From Streptococcus mitis (GTDB lineage: Bacteria; Bacillota; Bacilli; Lactobacillales; Streptococcaceae): a stretch of 64,000 nt of DNA. Location of the stretch: positions 1 through 64,000 of the forward strand of contig NZ_CAMIAF010000002.1 of NCBI RefSeq assembly GCF_946190375.1. The letters are read 5' to 3'. How positions within the stretch are numbered: position 1 is the first letter of the stretch; each line of letters opens with the position of its first letter. The notes below the pieces were generated by a model that was not told where the DNA came from, searched no databases, and saw nothing but the letters and a program-made list of their open reading frames with translations. This document shows positions 1-8,965 of the stretch, in pieces. The position numbers and the translations under genes were made by a program.

Positions 1-567
1 ATAAACAATCCCTTTGTCGTTATATATATTCCCGATTAGAGAGTTTGGAGAGCGAAAACCAATAGGGACTCCATTTGGTCCTAATATGTAGCAATTTCGT
101 TCGATATCAGAAGTTTGAACTTGATATCCATGGCTTCCACGCCTCACAATTCCAAACCACCCCCACGATAGTCCTCCAAATTGATAAGTTACTAGATTAT
201 TAACCCGTCTTATTTTTACGAACGAGCTCCTTAATTTTGAAGCGATACCCAACGTCCTCCATCCAGTATCACCTATCAACACCTTCCAGCCTGTGTTGTC
301 ATTTCCACTCTCTTTTATCCATTTCAGAGCGCCATTAGTAGCATTAACATCTACATAGGTCGTCCCGATTTCAGCAGTGATACGCCCTTCTGGTGAGCCT
401 GTACCACGGATTTCATGCCCTACGTTTGTCGGCATAGGCAGAGTAACATTATTACCCCCGACAATGCCGAGGGTATTTCCTGTCAAGGTCAGCCTTGGTT
501 CAGGCTTTTGGTTCAGCGCCTTCACATCACGGCCGACAGCTTGAGCAAATTCCTCTAAATTGCTCAT
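1..567 (-). CDS. Phage tail fibre / receptor-binding protein, C-terminus cut by window edge
   Basis: An ORF opens at an ATG at 567 and stays open to the left edge, so 189 codons are visible and the protein is incomplete. The N-terminus carries EEFAQAVGRDVKAL, close to the FAQAVGVDIKEL start of the gene just upstream. It is followed by a stretch (GSPEGRITAEIGTTYVD, then WIKESG and GDTGWRTLG) of the kind found in streptococcal phage fibre and baseplate proteins. It is the last visible gene of the tail module, 5 nt after the preceding stop, with only a weak ribosome binding site, so translational coupling is likely. Receptor binding is inferred from position and motif style. Confidence 0.75.
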   Translation of the reverse strand, partial: MSNLEEFAQAVGRDVKALNQKPEPRLTLTGNTLGIVGGNNVTLPMPTNVGHEIRGTGSPEGRITAEIGTTYVDVNATNGALKWIKESGNDNTGWKVLIGDTGWRTLGIASKLRSSFVKIRRVNNLVTYQFGGLSWGWFGIVRRGSHGYQVQTSDIERNCYILGPNGVPIGFRSPNSLIGNIYNDKGIVY

Positions 568-572
568 GGCTA

Positions 573-893
573 TCACGCTTTCGCTGCGTTATACGTTGCG
601 ACCAAGTCAAGATTGGCAAAAGAATCAAGTCGTGTGCCCAAGTCTGAGATTTTTTGTACTACCGCGCTTTCAGTACTTCCACTCATGCTAGCGATTTTCT
701 CAGCGATTTCCTTGAGGGTATTCAAATCCTCAGATACACCCTCGCCTAAAATGTCATTTTTGACAGCAGTTTTAGCCTGTTCAATCAATTGTGTGACTGT
801 CGCATTGTCAACTTTACCATTAAGCAGTTGTTTCAATTCCTTGATGTCAACCCCAACCGCTTGAGCGAATGCCGTTAATTTTGTTGTGTCCAT
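573..893 (-). CDS. Small phage tail-fibre-associated protein
   Basis: 106 aa, mostly predicted helical. It opens with MDTTKLTAFAQAVGVDIKEL, sharing the FAQAVG-x-D-[IV]-K-x-L module with the fibre gene downstream, and ends in LDSFANLDLVATYNAAKA. The shared module suggests both proteins attach to the same baseplate partner or arose by duplication of an N-terminal anchor. No catalytic motif is visible. It lies between the BppU-like baseplate protein and the fibre, with gaps of only 4-5 nt. Confidence 0.6.
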   Translation of the reverse strand: MDTTKLTAFAQAVGVDIKELKQLLNGKVDNATVTQLIEQAKTAVKNDILGEGVSEDLNTLKEIAEKIASMSGSTESAVVQKISDLGTRLDSFANLDLVATYNAAKA

Positions 894-897
894 ATTC

Positions 898-1374
898 CTA
901 CACCTTTCCTAAGTTGTAATAAAAGAGTAGGTCAGGAATTTCCTGACCTGCCCCACCCTCGCTTGCAGGTCTTTCTGCAAGCTGTTTTTTTACTTCTTCT
1001 GCGATATCCAGCTCCTTAAGAGCATGGACTTCCTCTGTGACCAGATTCTTATCCGATTTTGTGATTCTAATTTGAGTCGAGTCGTCGCTTGGGAATGTAT
1101 ATCCCCCCACTGATACCTCGATTTGATATAAGCCAGCAGGTAAAATCATACCTATATTAAAAGCAACTGCGCCATTTGTCACGACTGCCGTTTTGCGTAA
1201 TTGCTCCTGACCTCTCGTCAACGTGATAGATGCCTCTTGTCCTTCAAGCTGTGGAATCGGCTCATGATTCTCATCAAGTAAAGAAAAGGCGATTGTGGAA
1301 GACACATCACCTTGCTTAACTAAAAATCCACCGTCCACTTGTTTAAGATTCGTTGAATTACGAACATAAGCCAT
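898..1374 (-). CDS. BppU-type upper baseplate protein N-domain
   Basis: 158 aa. The opening (YVRNSTNLKQVDGGFLVKQGDVSSTIAFSLLDE) and the following beta-rich segment match the BppU_N / DUF2479 pattern of lactococcal and streptococcal phage baseplates, which tether receptor-binding proteins to the tail tip. Here the protein stops soon after the N-domain, ending in a short helical tail (EEVHALKELDIAEEVKKQL), so it is a short version. Family assignment is by recognition of the pattern; the baseplate role follows from the family and the neighbouring fibre genes. Confidence 0.65.
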   Translation of the reverse strand: MAYVRNSTNLKQVDGGFLVKQGDVSSTIAFSLLDENHEPIPQLEGQEASITLTRGQEQLRKTAVVTNGAVAFNIGMILPAGLYQIEVSVGGYTFPSDDSTQIRITKSDKNLVTEEVHALKELDIAEEVKKQLAERPASEGGAGQEIPDLLFYYNLGKV

Positions 1375-1388
1375 TCTGCGCCCCTTTC

Positions 1389-1667
1389 TTAAGTTTTACT
1401 CTGGAACAATATTTTCAACTCTCTGACATCTTCACCTAATGATTTAACTTGCTCAGCTAGAACCAAGATAGCCTTATTCTGTTCGTCGTGGTTATCCAGA
1501 CGTTTATTTGCTGATTCTTTAAATTCACGTAGGTTCTCGATGTCTTTTTCCATCGCGGTAATGCGATTCTCCTGCTTGGTAGCTCGGTCTTTCATTGAGA
1601 AATAAAGTCCGACAACAGGAATCAGAGAGAGGAAGATTTGGACAATTAAACGTTCAAATTCTGCCAT
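1389..1667 (-). CDS. Small membrane-anchored coiled-coil phage protein
   Basis: 92 aa with one N-terminal hydrophobic segment (about residues 7-24, ending in PVVGLYFS) followed by a charged coiled coil to the C-terminus. The layout resembles XhlA-like and similar accessory lysis proteins, but there is only one membrane segment and the gene sits inside the baseplate/fibre cluster rather than after it. It could be a lysis accessory protein or a tail component; the sequence does not decide. Confidence 0.5.
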   Translation of the reverse strand: MAEFERLIVQIFLSLIPVVGLYFSMKDRATKQENRITAMEKDIENLREFKESANKRLDNHDEQNKAILVLAEQVKSLGEDVRELKILFQSKT

Positions 1668-1676
1668 AAAACACCT

Positions 1677-2303
1677 CTATTCCTTAAGTTCAAACTTCCA
1701 TGCTGCACCTGTTCCGTCAAGTTCAAGACGACCGTTGCGAGCAAAGTCGCTGACAGGTTCACCGTTATATGTGAACTCACGGTTAAGTTGAACCAATACA
1801 CGCTTACCTTCACCGTTCACTTCCGCATGGTTAGGGTCTTCAATGGTAATCAAGTCATGTGCCATATAATGCTTACCAACTTCAGCAAGTGGAATCAACT
1901 CTACCAATTCCTTGTAGATAGTTCCATAAGCGATTGTCTTGCCTGCTACAGCATTTAAAACGACCGCATGGATGATTTTACCATAGCGGTCAGTTTCTTC
2001 TTGATTATGCTTAACTGCTTGGTCTGTTGCCGTCTGTTTCGCTTTAGTTTCAGCAAGTTCATGAGTCGCTTCTTCCAATTTTGCTTGCGTCTGAACGATT
2101 GCACTAGCTGGGTCAAGTTCTGCCTTCACCACATCAAGAACTGCCTGGATAAGCGCTTCTTGACTTTCATGCGTGCGGTCACCAGACAAGCCTGCTTGCT
2201 CATAACTGTATCGTTGCCCATGTTCTTTCTTGATGGTAACAATCGTTACGTTCTCAGGTTGACGGTAGTAAGGGTTATTTGCTAATTCGTAAGTTTGTGT
2301 CAT
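1677..2303 (-). CDS. DUF1366-like phage protein
   Basis: 208 aa. It begins MTQTYELANNPYYRQPENV and has a central coiled coil (about residues 70-100, ATHELAETKAKQTATDQAVK). The C-terminal half has a short-beta pattern ending in GTGAAWKFELKE. Proteins of this design (DUF1366) are common next to tail genes of streptococcal phages, with no established function. It is 3 nt from the 66-aa gene upstream and presumably structural. Confidence 0.6.
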   Translation of the reverse strand: MTQTYELANNPYYRQPENVTIVTIKKEHGQRYSYEQAGLSGDRTHESQEALIQAVLDVVKAELDPASAIVQTQAKLEEATHELAETKAKQTATDQAVKHNQEETDRYGKIIHAVVLNAVAGKTIAYGTIYKELVELIPLAEVGKHYMAHDLITIEDPNHAEVNGEGKRVLVQLNREFTYNGEPVSDFARNGRLELDGTGAAWKFELKE

Positions 2304-2306
2304 GTT

Positions 2307-2507
2307 CTATTCTCCTTTTTGCATTTTTACTTTTGTTTCTTCGAATAGTTCTTTGAGTGCTGGGTCGTATTCCAAGACCTCGTTCATTATTTTTAATTCA
2401 CTTGTTGCGAGTTGGTAAAACGCCTCATTTTGAGCCGATTCCAATTCACTTTTAGCTAGTTTAGTTGCTAGCGATTGTAACACTAGCTGATTGATTGTTT
2501 CGTTCAT
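2307..2507 (-). CDS. Small phage protein of unknown function
   Basis: 66 aa, predicted almost fully helical, acidic C-terminus. It overlaps the end of the large tail gene upstream by 4 nt (ATGA), which implies translational coupling, and is followed by the DUF1366 gene after 3 nt. No recognised domain. Small helical ORFs are common at this place in streptococcal phages. Confidence 0.6.
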   Translation of the reverse strand: MNETINQLVLQSLATKLAKSELESAQNEAFYQLATSELKIMNEVLEYDPALKELFEETKVKMQKGE

Positions 2508-5488
2508 GCTATTTTCTCCAATTTTTGATTCAGCTCTTGAATGGCCTTTATTAAATAAGGTACGAATTTTGAATAATTGATTGTTAAATGATTATCCTCT
2601 CCCTCATATTTCTCGACTGCACCAGGAATAATATCTAACACTTCTTGCGCGATCAGACCGATTTCTTCATGAGTCTTATCCTTAATGTAGTCAAATGCGA
2701 CTAAATTTAAAGCATTTATTTTATCCAATGCCTTGACTGATGTCGGTTCAATATTCTCTTTCAATTTTCTATCCGAACCGGTTGTGATTCCAGCGTGTTG
2801 TCTCCATTTCCCAGTGACGATTTGACTCCACCAGACAACTCTATTGTATCCACCATCAGGATTATCCCCTTCGCCTTCCACATCATCATAGCCAATCCAT
2901 ATTCCTCTCGGAGCATTGATTCTAGAGTAGAAATTAACCTTTGATGTGCTTGCGAAATCCACTTTGGAATAAAAATCCACATCATTCCTACAATACATCT
3001 TCCCGTCTGTGTTGACATACCAGGCTTTGGGACCAGGGGTGTCTAAACTTTCACCCCAATTTGCCCAAAATGCGTTTCTGTTCGCGCCAGCGTTCATTCC
3101 GTTACCCATCCCAATACTAACAGAGTTAATTCCTGTTATGAAATATCCATTTCTGTTTGTGTATTGACCAAATCTGAAGCCTCCAATTTTACCTTGAAAA
3201 CCTTCTAGAAATGTCGCAGTGACTACCACTGACCGTAGCTTGTTGATGAATGCTTCTTTAGCAGCAAGCATATCTGTGAAGATGTTACTTGCTACTAGCT
3301 TGTTTGCAAATGCTTGGTCCATCCTTACTTTATCGGCAGTCACTGCTTCAGCGTCTATAATCGTAGTCGTGACCGAACCTGCTTCAAAGTTAGCGGTCTT
3401 TAACTTATCAACCATGCCCGATTTGATAACGGCTTTGTCAATCAAGGTCTCACCCGTAATGTGGGTCAATTTCCCGTCAAATCGGTTATGACCATTTGCT
3501 CCAAGATTGATTCCTGAAATCAAATCACCTGCGCTATTGATGTTCTGAACGGCCCACGATCCAGCGATTTGTCTTTGAACTGTTTTTAGGCCTTCATTCT
3601 TAGCCACCTCAACCTGAAATAGTTTATTAGTCATAGCCATGCGAGCGACCTTATTTGAAATGTCATTCTCGTTGCTACCGATGATGCGTTCATAAAGCTG
3701 ACTAGTCTCTCTGACACGTTGGAAGTCTGTCTGATTGGCCTTGCCAGCGATTTGCGATGTGATGCTTGCGAATTGACCATCTACTGTCTTCTTGTACTGA
3801 GCGATTTTTGTAGAAATATCATTGTTCGTCTGCGTGCTTATCGCACTAAAACGACGTTCAAGACCTCTCACATTCTCTTGATAAGTCGATTTCCCAATAT
3901 AGTCTCTGGATATTTGCTCACGAACTGCGCTAACTTGACGAGCAGATTCGTCTCGTGCATATTGTTGCAAGCTCTCTTGTCGCTGACCGTCCTTATTGAC
4001 ATACGTTTCAATCGCACCAAGTTTCGTCAAGATACCGTCAGATGTGCTCTTAAATTCATTCAGCTTCGTACCATACTCAGTTTTGAAAGCCTCAATCTGG
4101 CTGAGAGCATTTTGAGATGATGCTTGTAGATTAGTAATGTCTGCTCTTGCTCGCTCACTAATTCGTTTCGCTTCTTGAGCGAGTATGCTGCTTGCGCCAG
4201 CATTTCTCAACGCCTCTTCTGCCTCTCGCCTAGCTTCTTGAATTGAAGCATTATCAAAGCTGTCGAATCGCTGATTAATAGTATCAGAGAGTTCTCTTTT
4301 AACTTCTTCAGCTTTAGCTCTAGCTAGTTCGATACCGTCCAAAATTTCCTGTCTCAACAATCCAGCTTGATGATCAAAACCTAAGTCGGCATTTTGAAGA
4401 GCCTTTTCTAAGGCGATTTCTTGTGCAGATTCTGTCACCCCAAGGATGGCATCTGCTGCGCTAGATAATCCACCAGAAGCTCTAGAACCACCAGTGCCTG
4501 CCTTATCATCGAAAGTCAGGGAGATGTACTCTTCTTTCAAGGCATCGAACTCATAAGCAATAGCTTTCTTGAATGCATCGACATTGTGTTTCCAGCTCTT
4601 GAGATTGACCGTATCACCCATGTGAACTACTTGGCCATCAAGTTCATAAGCTTCAATCTTGATAGCGTCAGAGACCTTGTCAATGCCCTCATTTGAAAAC
4701 TTAGCCTGTGCCCACTTCTGCAGCTCTTCAACGGATTTTGCATTGTTATTCTCATACTCTTTTTCGTTTATGTAAGGATAAGAATTAATAAGAGGACTAT
4801 CAAAAGTTACTCTGATAGTCGTTTCCTTTTCAGCACCTTCAGGCTTAAACGTCGATTTGGCATGGATTCTTGTGACAACATTCTGACTGTTTTTTGTACG
4901 TTGATAATCCTTCAGATTTTTGTGCGTTGTAATAACAACACCACGATTCTCACCACGACTCTTCTTGATATTCATTGCAAAGTTATCACGAACCATCTCG
5001 CCTTCCCATGTACCAACAATGCTATGCTTACCGTCCAGCAATACAGAGTACAGAGTTTCTGTTTCAGTCGTATTGAAGGTCCTACGATCCTGGATATCAC
5101 TGTTGAATGAGAAGTCCCCAAGATCCGTTTTGGTATTTTGGACCATGCGAGAAAGAGCCATGCCACAGCTCTGACTAGTCACACTTACTGGCGTGATAGA
5201 ACGTTGCATCACATCATCTGAAATGTGATAGGCTGTGATTTCTAGATGGTCATTGTGCTCAACAGGTTTCTTGATGCGAAATAGCTGCGCTCCTAAAACA
5301 GGAGTCGGAGCCTTTATAAGCATATCTTCTTCGATGAGCTGATAAATACCAGAGTCAGAAATAGGATATTTCACAGTTAAGGTGAAATCGCCATTCATGG
5401 TTTCTTTAACAATCGCCGAAGTTGCTTCATGAAGTGGCTCCCCGTTCCACCGAACGGTTCTCACATCTTTATTAAGTAGATAAAGCAA
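2504..5488 (-). CDS. Phage tail tip (Tal-like) protein with C-terminal S74 self-cleaving chaperone domain
   Basis: 994 aa. Residues 1 to about 340 match the N-domain of siphovirus tail-associated (Tal / prophage endopeptidase) proteins, forming the hub under the Dit ring. A long coiled-coil stalk follows (about 370-600), then a beta-rich region with SKVDFYSRINAPRGI. The last roughly 90 residues form an S74 peptidase / intramolecular chaperone domain, recognisable by GSDRKLKENIEP (catalytic Ser and Lys), the AFDY and IGLIAQEV segments, and a final helix. In known S74 proteins the chaperone drives trimer folding and then cuts itself off, so the mature protein would lack the C-terminus. Starts one base before the stop of dit. 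Confidence 0.85.
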   Translation of the reverse strand: MLYLLNKDVRTVRWNGEPLHEATSAIVKETMNGDFTLTVKYPISDSGIYQLIEEDMLIKAPTPVLGAQLFRIKKPVEHNDHLEITAYHISDDVMQRSITPVSVTSQSCGMALSRMVQNTKTDLGDFSFNSDIQDRRTFNTTETETLYSVLLDGKHSIVGTWEGEMVRDNFAMNIKKSRGENRGVVITTHKNLKDYQRTKNSQNVVTRIHAKSTFKPEGAEKETTIRVTFDSPLINSYPYINEKEYENNNAKSVEELQKWAQAKFSNEGIDKVSDAIKIEAYELDGQVVHMGDTVNLKSWKHNVDAFKKAIAYEFDALKEEYISLTFDDKAGTGGSRASGGLSSAADAILGVTESAQEIALEKALQNADLGFDHQAGLLRQEILDGIELARAKAEEVKRELSDTINQRFDSFDNASIQEARREAEEALRNAGASSILAQEAKRISERARADITNLQASSQNALSQIEAFKTEYGTKLNEFKSTSDGILTKLGAIETYVNKDGQRQESLQQYARDESARQVSAVREQISRDYIGKSTYQENVRGLERRFSAISTQTNNDISTKIAQYKKTVDGQFASITSQIAGKANQTDFQRVRETSQLYERIIGSNENDISNKVARMAMTNKLFQVEVAKNEGLKTVQRQIAGSWAVQNINSAGDLISGINLGANGHNRFDGKLTHITGETLIDKAVIKSGMVDKLKTANFEAGSVTTTIIDAEAVTADKVRMDQAFANKLVASNIFTDMLAAKEAFINKLRSVVVTATFLEGFQGKIGGFRFGQYTNRNGYFITGINSVSIGMGNGMNAGANRNAFWANWGESLDTPGPKAWYVNTDGKMYCRNDVDFYSKVDFASTSKVNFYSRINAPRGIWIGYDDVEGEGDNPDGGYNRVVWWSQIVTGKWRQHAGITTGSDRKLKENIEPTSVKALDKINALNLVAFDYIKDKTHEEIGLIAQEVLDIIPGAVEKYEGEDNHLTINYSKFVPYLIKAIQELNQKLEKIA

Positions 5489-6211
5489 TTATGCCCACCC
5501 CCAAACCGTTTCGATTTCAAGCGATTGAATACCTGGACCTAAAACAACACCAATATTCTGCACTTTCGCTGGATCAACTGTGATAAAATCCCCTGACCAT
5601 TTCACTGGTTTTCCTGTTGTTGTCTTAAAACTAGGATTATCAGGATTGTTGACCATCACAAGCGACTCAGCAAGCCTTTCAAGACGAATGACCTGATCAG
5701 CAATTGTAAACGAAGTCTCAGCAGCGCTCTGGCCAACGATTGTGATTTTAGGAAATGCAAGAGCAGAACCTTGAACGGTCAAGGTCCCACTTCTTGTCAA
5801 TCTCTGAGTATCAGTTGCTTTAAAGTATTTTGTAGGATGGCAAGTGAATTTTACATCCACCGTCCATGCACCAAAATCATCTTTAATAATTTTGAAATCA
5901 TCCACTTTATAGCACCAATATTTCACGCTTGGCTCTTGTTCATTCTCCAACCAAAATTTTTCACGATTTAACAGAGAAGAAAAGCGGTATAAGTCTTCAT
6001 CCGTTGGGTTAATCAAGCTGATGTGGTAGGTTTTTTCAATCAACCTACGATGCCTATTTGATTGAACAATTGCACCACTAATCCCATCATGTTCTAAAAG
6101 ACTAGTTTTTGAGGAGGATACGATGACTTGTGGTCGTGTTTCAACCAGAATCTCACATTTAAATGATGATGTTTTCACTCCGTCGATGGTTAACTCATTA
6201 ATTTTTGTCAT
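5489..6211 (-). CDS. Distal tail protein (Dit)
   Basis: 240 aa, usual length for a siphovirus Dit. The N-terminal beta-rich half (ELTIDGVKTSSFKCEI, then FSSLLNREKFWLENEQEP) fits the Sipho_tail / Dit family, and the C-terminal half looks like a galectin-type beta sandwich. Dit forms the hexameric ring joining the tail tube to the Tal hub. It lies between tape measure and Tal, in canonical order, and overlaps the end of the tape measure gene by 4 nt. Confidence 0.85.
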   Translation of the reverse strand: MTKINELTIDGVKTSSFKCEILVETRPQVIVSSSKTSLLEHDGISGAIVQSNRHRRLIEKTYHISLINPTDEDLYRFSSLLNREKFWLENEQEPSVKYWCYKVDDFKIIKDDFGAWTVDVKFTCHPTKYFKATDTQRLTRSGTLTVQGSALAFPKITIVGQSAAETSFTIADQVIRLERLAESLVMVNNPDNPSFKTTTGKPVKWSGDFITVDPAKVQNIGVVLGPGIQSLEIETVWGWA

Positions 6212-8946
6212 GCGAAACCTCCTTTCAAATTAGTTTTTCTTTGTAGTTCTTCAGCAATACGTGTTCCGACTGCATCAGCTAGTCTATTCAAATCCGCTTC
6301 TTCTCGAATGGTCACTCCTGAGAAGTTGACATTGATGCTATTCGATGTGTTCATCGTATTAGCAATACTTTGTCCAATTGCACCAAGAGTTGACTTGTTA
6401 AGGGGAAGGATTGCTTCTGCACCAGCTTCTCCACCAACCATTGCTCTATTTCCATTCATTCCAAATAAAGTTGGTTTGGTCATGATACCACCCTTCGCAT
6501 ACCACTCAATGCCGATGCTTGGAACGCCCTGACTTAACCAGTCCAGTGGATTGGCTGAACCACTTACATAGAAGTGTGGTAATGGAATGTGCGGCCAACT
6601 GATATTGAAATTAAATAGACTCTTAATAGCTTCGATAGCGTTAGATACTGCATTTCTAGCACCATCAATAGCATTTGAAATAGTTGATTTGATAGAGTCC
6701 CAAATATTGCTAGCAGTGGATAAGATACCATTAAAAATTCCTGAAATCGTGCTACTCAAATTATTAAACAAATTTGACCCGGTTGAGACCAGGTCAGACC
6801 ATAGATTGGAAAGGGTAGAAGTAAAACTTGACCACAGTGACTGAGCGCCTGAAATCAAACCTGAGAAAATATTGGACAAGGTGCTAGTAAAGCTAGACCA
6901 CAAAGACTGTCCAGTTGAGACTACTGAAGACCAAATTTCAGAAAGCCAAGCAGTGAAACTTGACCACGCTGTAGTAGCAGTCGTGACAATATTAGTCCAC
7001 AATTCAGAAAGCCAAGCGGCGAAAGCATCCCAAGTCGACTGTAGCTGTTCAGATATGGTCCCCCAGTTCATGATAGCCTGAATGATGAGTGTAATAGCGG
7101 CAATAGCAGCAACTATTGCCGCTACGACAATTCCGACAGGCGCACCTATTGCACCTATAGCAATGACTAGCGGTGCTATTGCACCGAGTAGCATCATTAC
7201 AGCGGTTGTAACAAGTCCAAGAATCACGATAGTCTGTTGATCAGTTTTGTTTAAGTTAGTAAACCAATTGACAGCAGATTCAAGCATACCCATCAAAGGT
7301 TCTAAAGCTGGTATAACAGTCTCAAGTAGTGTGCCACCTATCTCGGCAAGCCCTTCTTTTGCTTTGTTGGAATAGGTCGTTAGGTCATCGAATGGATCTT
7401 TTGTCTCTTCAAATGTTGTTGCTACAGTTCCTGATGAGGATTTAGCTGCCTCAGCTAAATCACTAAAACTAAATGCCCCACGTTGGATAGCATCTACCAT
7501 ACGTGGTGCAGCCTTGCTCCCAAAAACTTCCGAAGCAATACTCAAAGCTTTTGTTTCACTAGTTGAATTCTGTATTGCATTGACAGTCTCGTTCAATCCA
7601 TCCGTCAAGGACTTCCCGTCTTTGGCATAGTTTACTGCGGCTTTTGAAAGAGAAGATAAAGCAGCAGAAGAGTCAATCCCGCTTTTTTCAAATCTACCAA
7701 TTAATGTTGCTCCCTCTTCAAAAGATAATCCTAGCATCTTAATCTGTGGAGCTCCATCAATTGCTTTTTGAAAGATGGAGTCATAAGATTGACCAGTATC
7801 CTGGCCGACCTTTGTTACTGAGTCCAATACTCTCGCTAGATCCTCATTAGATAAACCGTAAGCATCAATTGCTTTCTTGGCATTTATTGCGGAATTTGAA
7901 ATATCTTCTCCAGTTATTTTCGAATATTTCAATAGATACTCTGCTGCAGATTGCAAAGTATCGCCAGTAAGTCCAAATTGTGTGTTTAACTCACCGACTG
8001 CGTCAGCAGATTCTTGAAATGTAGTCGCTGGTAAAGATGTAGCGATTCCTTTTGCAATTTCCTGAAGTCCTAACAAGGCTTCTCCAGTCAGTCCAGTCTT
8101 CGTCGTAACAGTATCCATTGCTTCGTCAATTTCAGACCATGCATCTACTGTTTTTTTACCAGCATCAACCATTTTTTGACCTAGTTGTCCTGCCTTTTCA
8201 GCAACGTTCATCATTACATCGGCTTTTAAGTATCCTGTAGCTTCCTTGATGTTTCCTGTTGCAGAACGGCTCGAATCCCCTAGATTCCCCATGGCTTTAT
8301 CTATCTTTAACACTTCAACTTCTGCTTGCCCAATTTCATTTTGAAGTTGTCGCCATTCCTCTGTTCCGATTTTTTCCTTTCCTAATTCCTCTTGTTTCCG
8401 TTTCAACTCCTGGACCTTATCCTTGGCTAATGAAGATTGTTTCCCTAATAACTTCATTTTTTCTTCGGACAACTCTACATTTTTAGGATCTAATTCGAGC
8501 TTCTGGTTGACGATATCAAGTTCTTTTGCAACATTGTTGATTTCTTTGTTGAGATTTAAAATAGACTTTGGATTTCCTACATCTTCTATATGTTTTTTGG
8601 TTGAATCCATTGCCTGGTCAACAACCTTCATCTGTGATTCAACTTTAGAAATTTCAAGTTGAAGCTTATTCCACTGTGCTGACCCAACTTCAGATTCTCC
8701 CAGTTCCTTTTGTTGCTTTTTGAGTTCAGCAATTTTCATAGCACCAACACGAGCTTGTTCCTGTAAGTTGAGCAACTTACGATTCAATAAGTCGACATTG
8801 TCTGGATCCATCTTCAATTGTCTATTGATGTTGTTGAAGTCTTTTTTCAGACTAGATAAAGCATTATTGATACCTTTTACAGATTTGTCAAATTCAACAG
8901 TATTAGCACCAAATTTGACATATAAGCCTTCAAATGTTTCAGCCAT
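6208..8946 (-). CDS. Tail tape measure protein
   Basis: 912 aa, and tail length scales with this protein. The N-terminal 210 residues contain two copies of a roughly 90-residue coiled-coil unit (LKMDPDNVDLLNRKLLNL and LELDPKNVELSEEKMKLL are matching segments). The TP901-type tape-measure core follows (about 280-500, TFQESADAVGELNTQFGL), then a hydrophobic transmembrane block (about 585-640). Next comes a run of Trp-rich repeats (AWSSFTAWLSEIWSS, SLWSSFTSTLSN twice). The C-terminal part has GGIMTKPTLFGMNG, common at the end of streptococcal tape measures. Start is supported by AAAGGAGG seven bases upstream. Confidence 0.9.
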   Translation of the reverse strand: MAETFEGLYVKFGANTVEFDKSVKGINNALSSLKKDFNNINRQLKMDPDNVDLLNRKLLNLQEQARVGAMKIAELKKQQKELGESEVGSAQWNKLQLEISKVESQMKVVDQAMDSTKKHIEDVGNPKSILNLNKEINNVAKELDIVNQKLELDPKNVELSEEKMKLLGKQSSLAKDKVQELKRKQEELGKEKIGTEEWRQLQNEIGQAEVEVLKIDKAMGNLGDSSRSATGNIKEATGYLKADVMMNVAEKAGQLGQKMVDAGKKTVDAWSEIDEAMDTVTTKTGLTGEALLGLQEIAKGIATSLPATTFQESADAVGELNTQFGLTGDTLQSAAEYLLKYSKITGEDISNSAINAKKAIDAYGLSNEDLARVLDSVTKVGQDTGQSYDSIFQKAIDGAPQIKMLGLSFEEGATLIGRFEKSGIDSSAALSSLSKAAVNYAKDGKSLTDGLNETVNAIQNSTSETKALSIASEVFGSKAAPRMVDAIQRGAFSFSDLAEAAKSSSGTVATTFEETKDPFDDLTTYSNKAKEGLAEIGGTLLETVIPALEPLMGMLESAVNWFTNLNKTDQQTIVILGLVTTAVMMLLGAIAPLVIAIGAIGAPVGIVVAAIVAAIAAITLIIQAIMNWGTISEQLQSTWDAFAAWLSELWTNIVTTATTAWSSFTAWLSEIWSSVVSTGQSLWSSFTSTLSNIFSGLISGAQSLWSSFTSTLSNLWSDLVSTGSNLFNNLSSTISGIFNGILSTASNIWDSIKSTISNAIDGARNAVSNAIEAIKSLFNFNISWPHIPLPHFYVSGSANPLDWLSQGVPSIGIEWYAKGGIMTKPTLFGMNGNRAMVGGEAGAEAILPLNKSTLGAIGQSIANTMNTSNSINVNFSGVTIREEADLNRLADAVGTRIAEELQRKTNLKGGFA

Positions 8947-8965
8947 AGATTTCCTCCTTTCGGTT

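Noticed and set aside
1-900. Diversity-generating retroelement for the tail fibre
   Set aside because: No reverse transcriptase and no template/variable repeat pair seen in the window.
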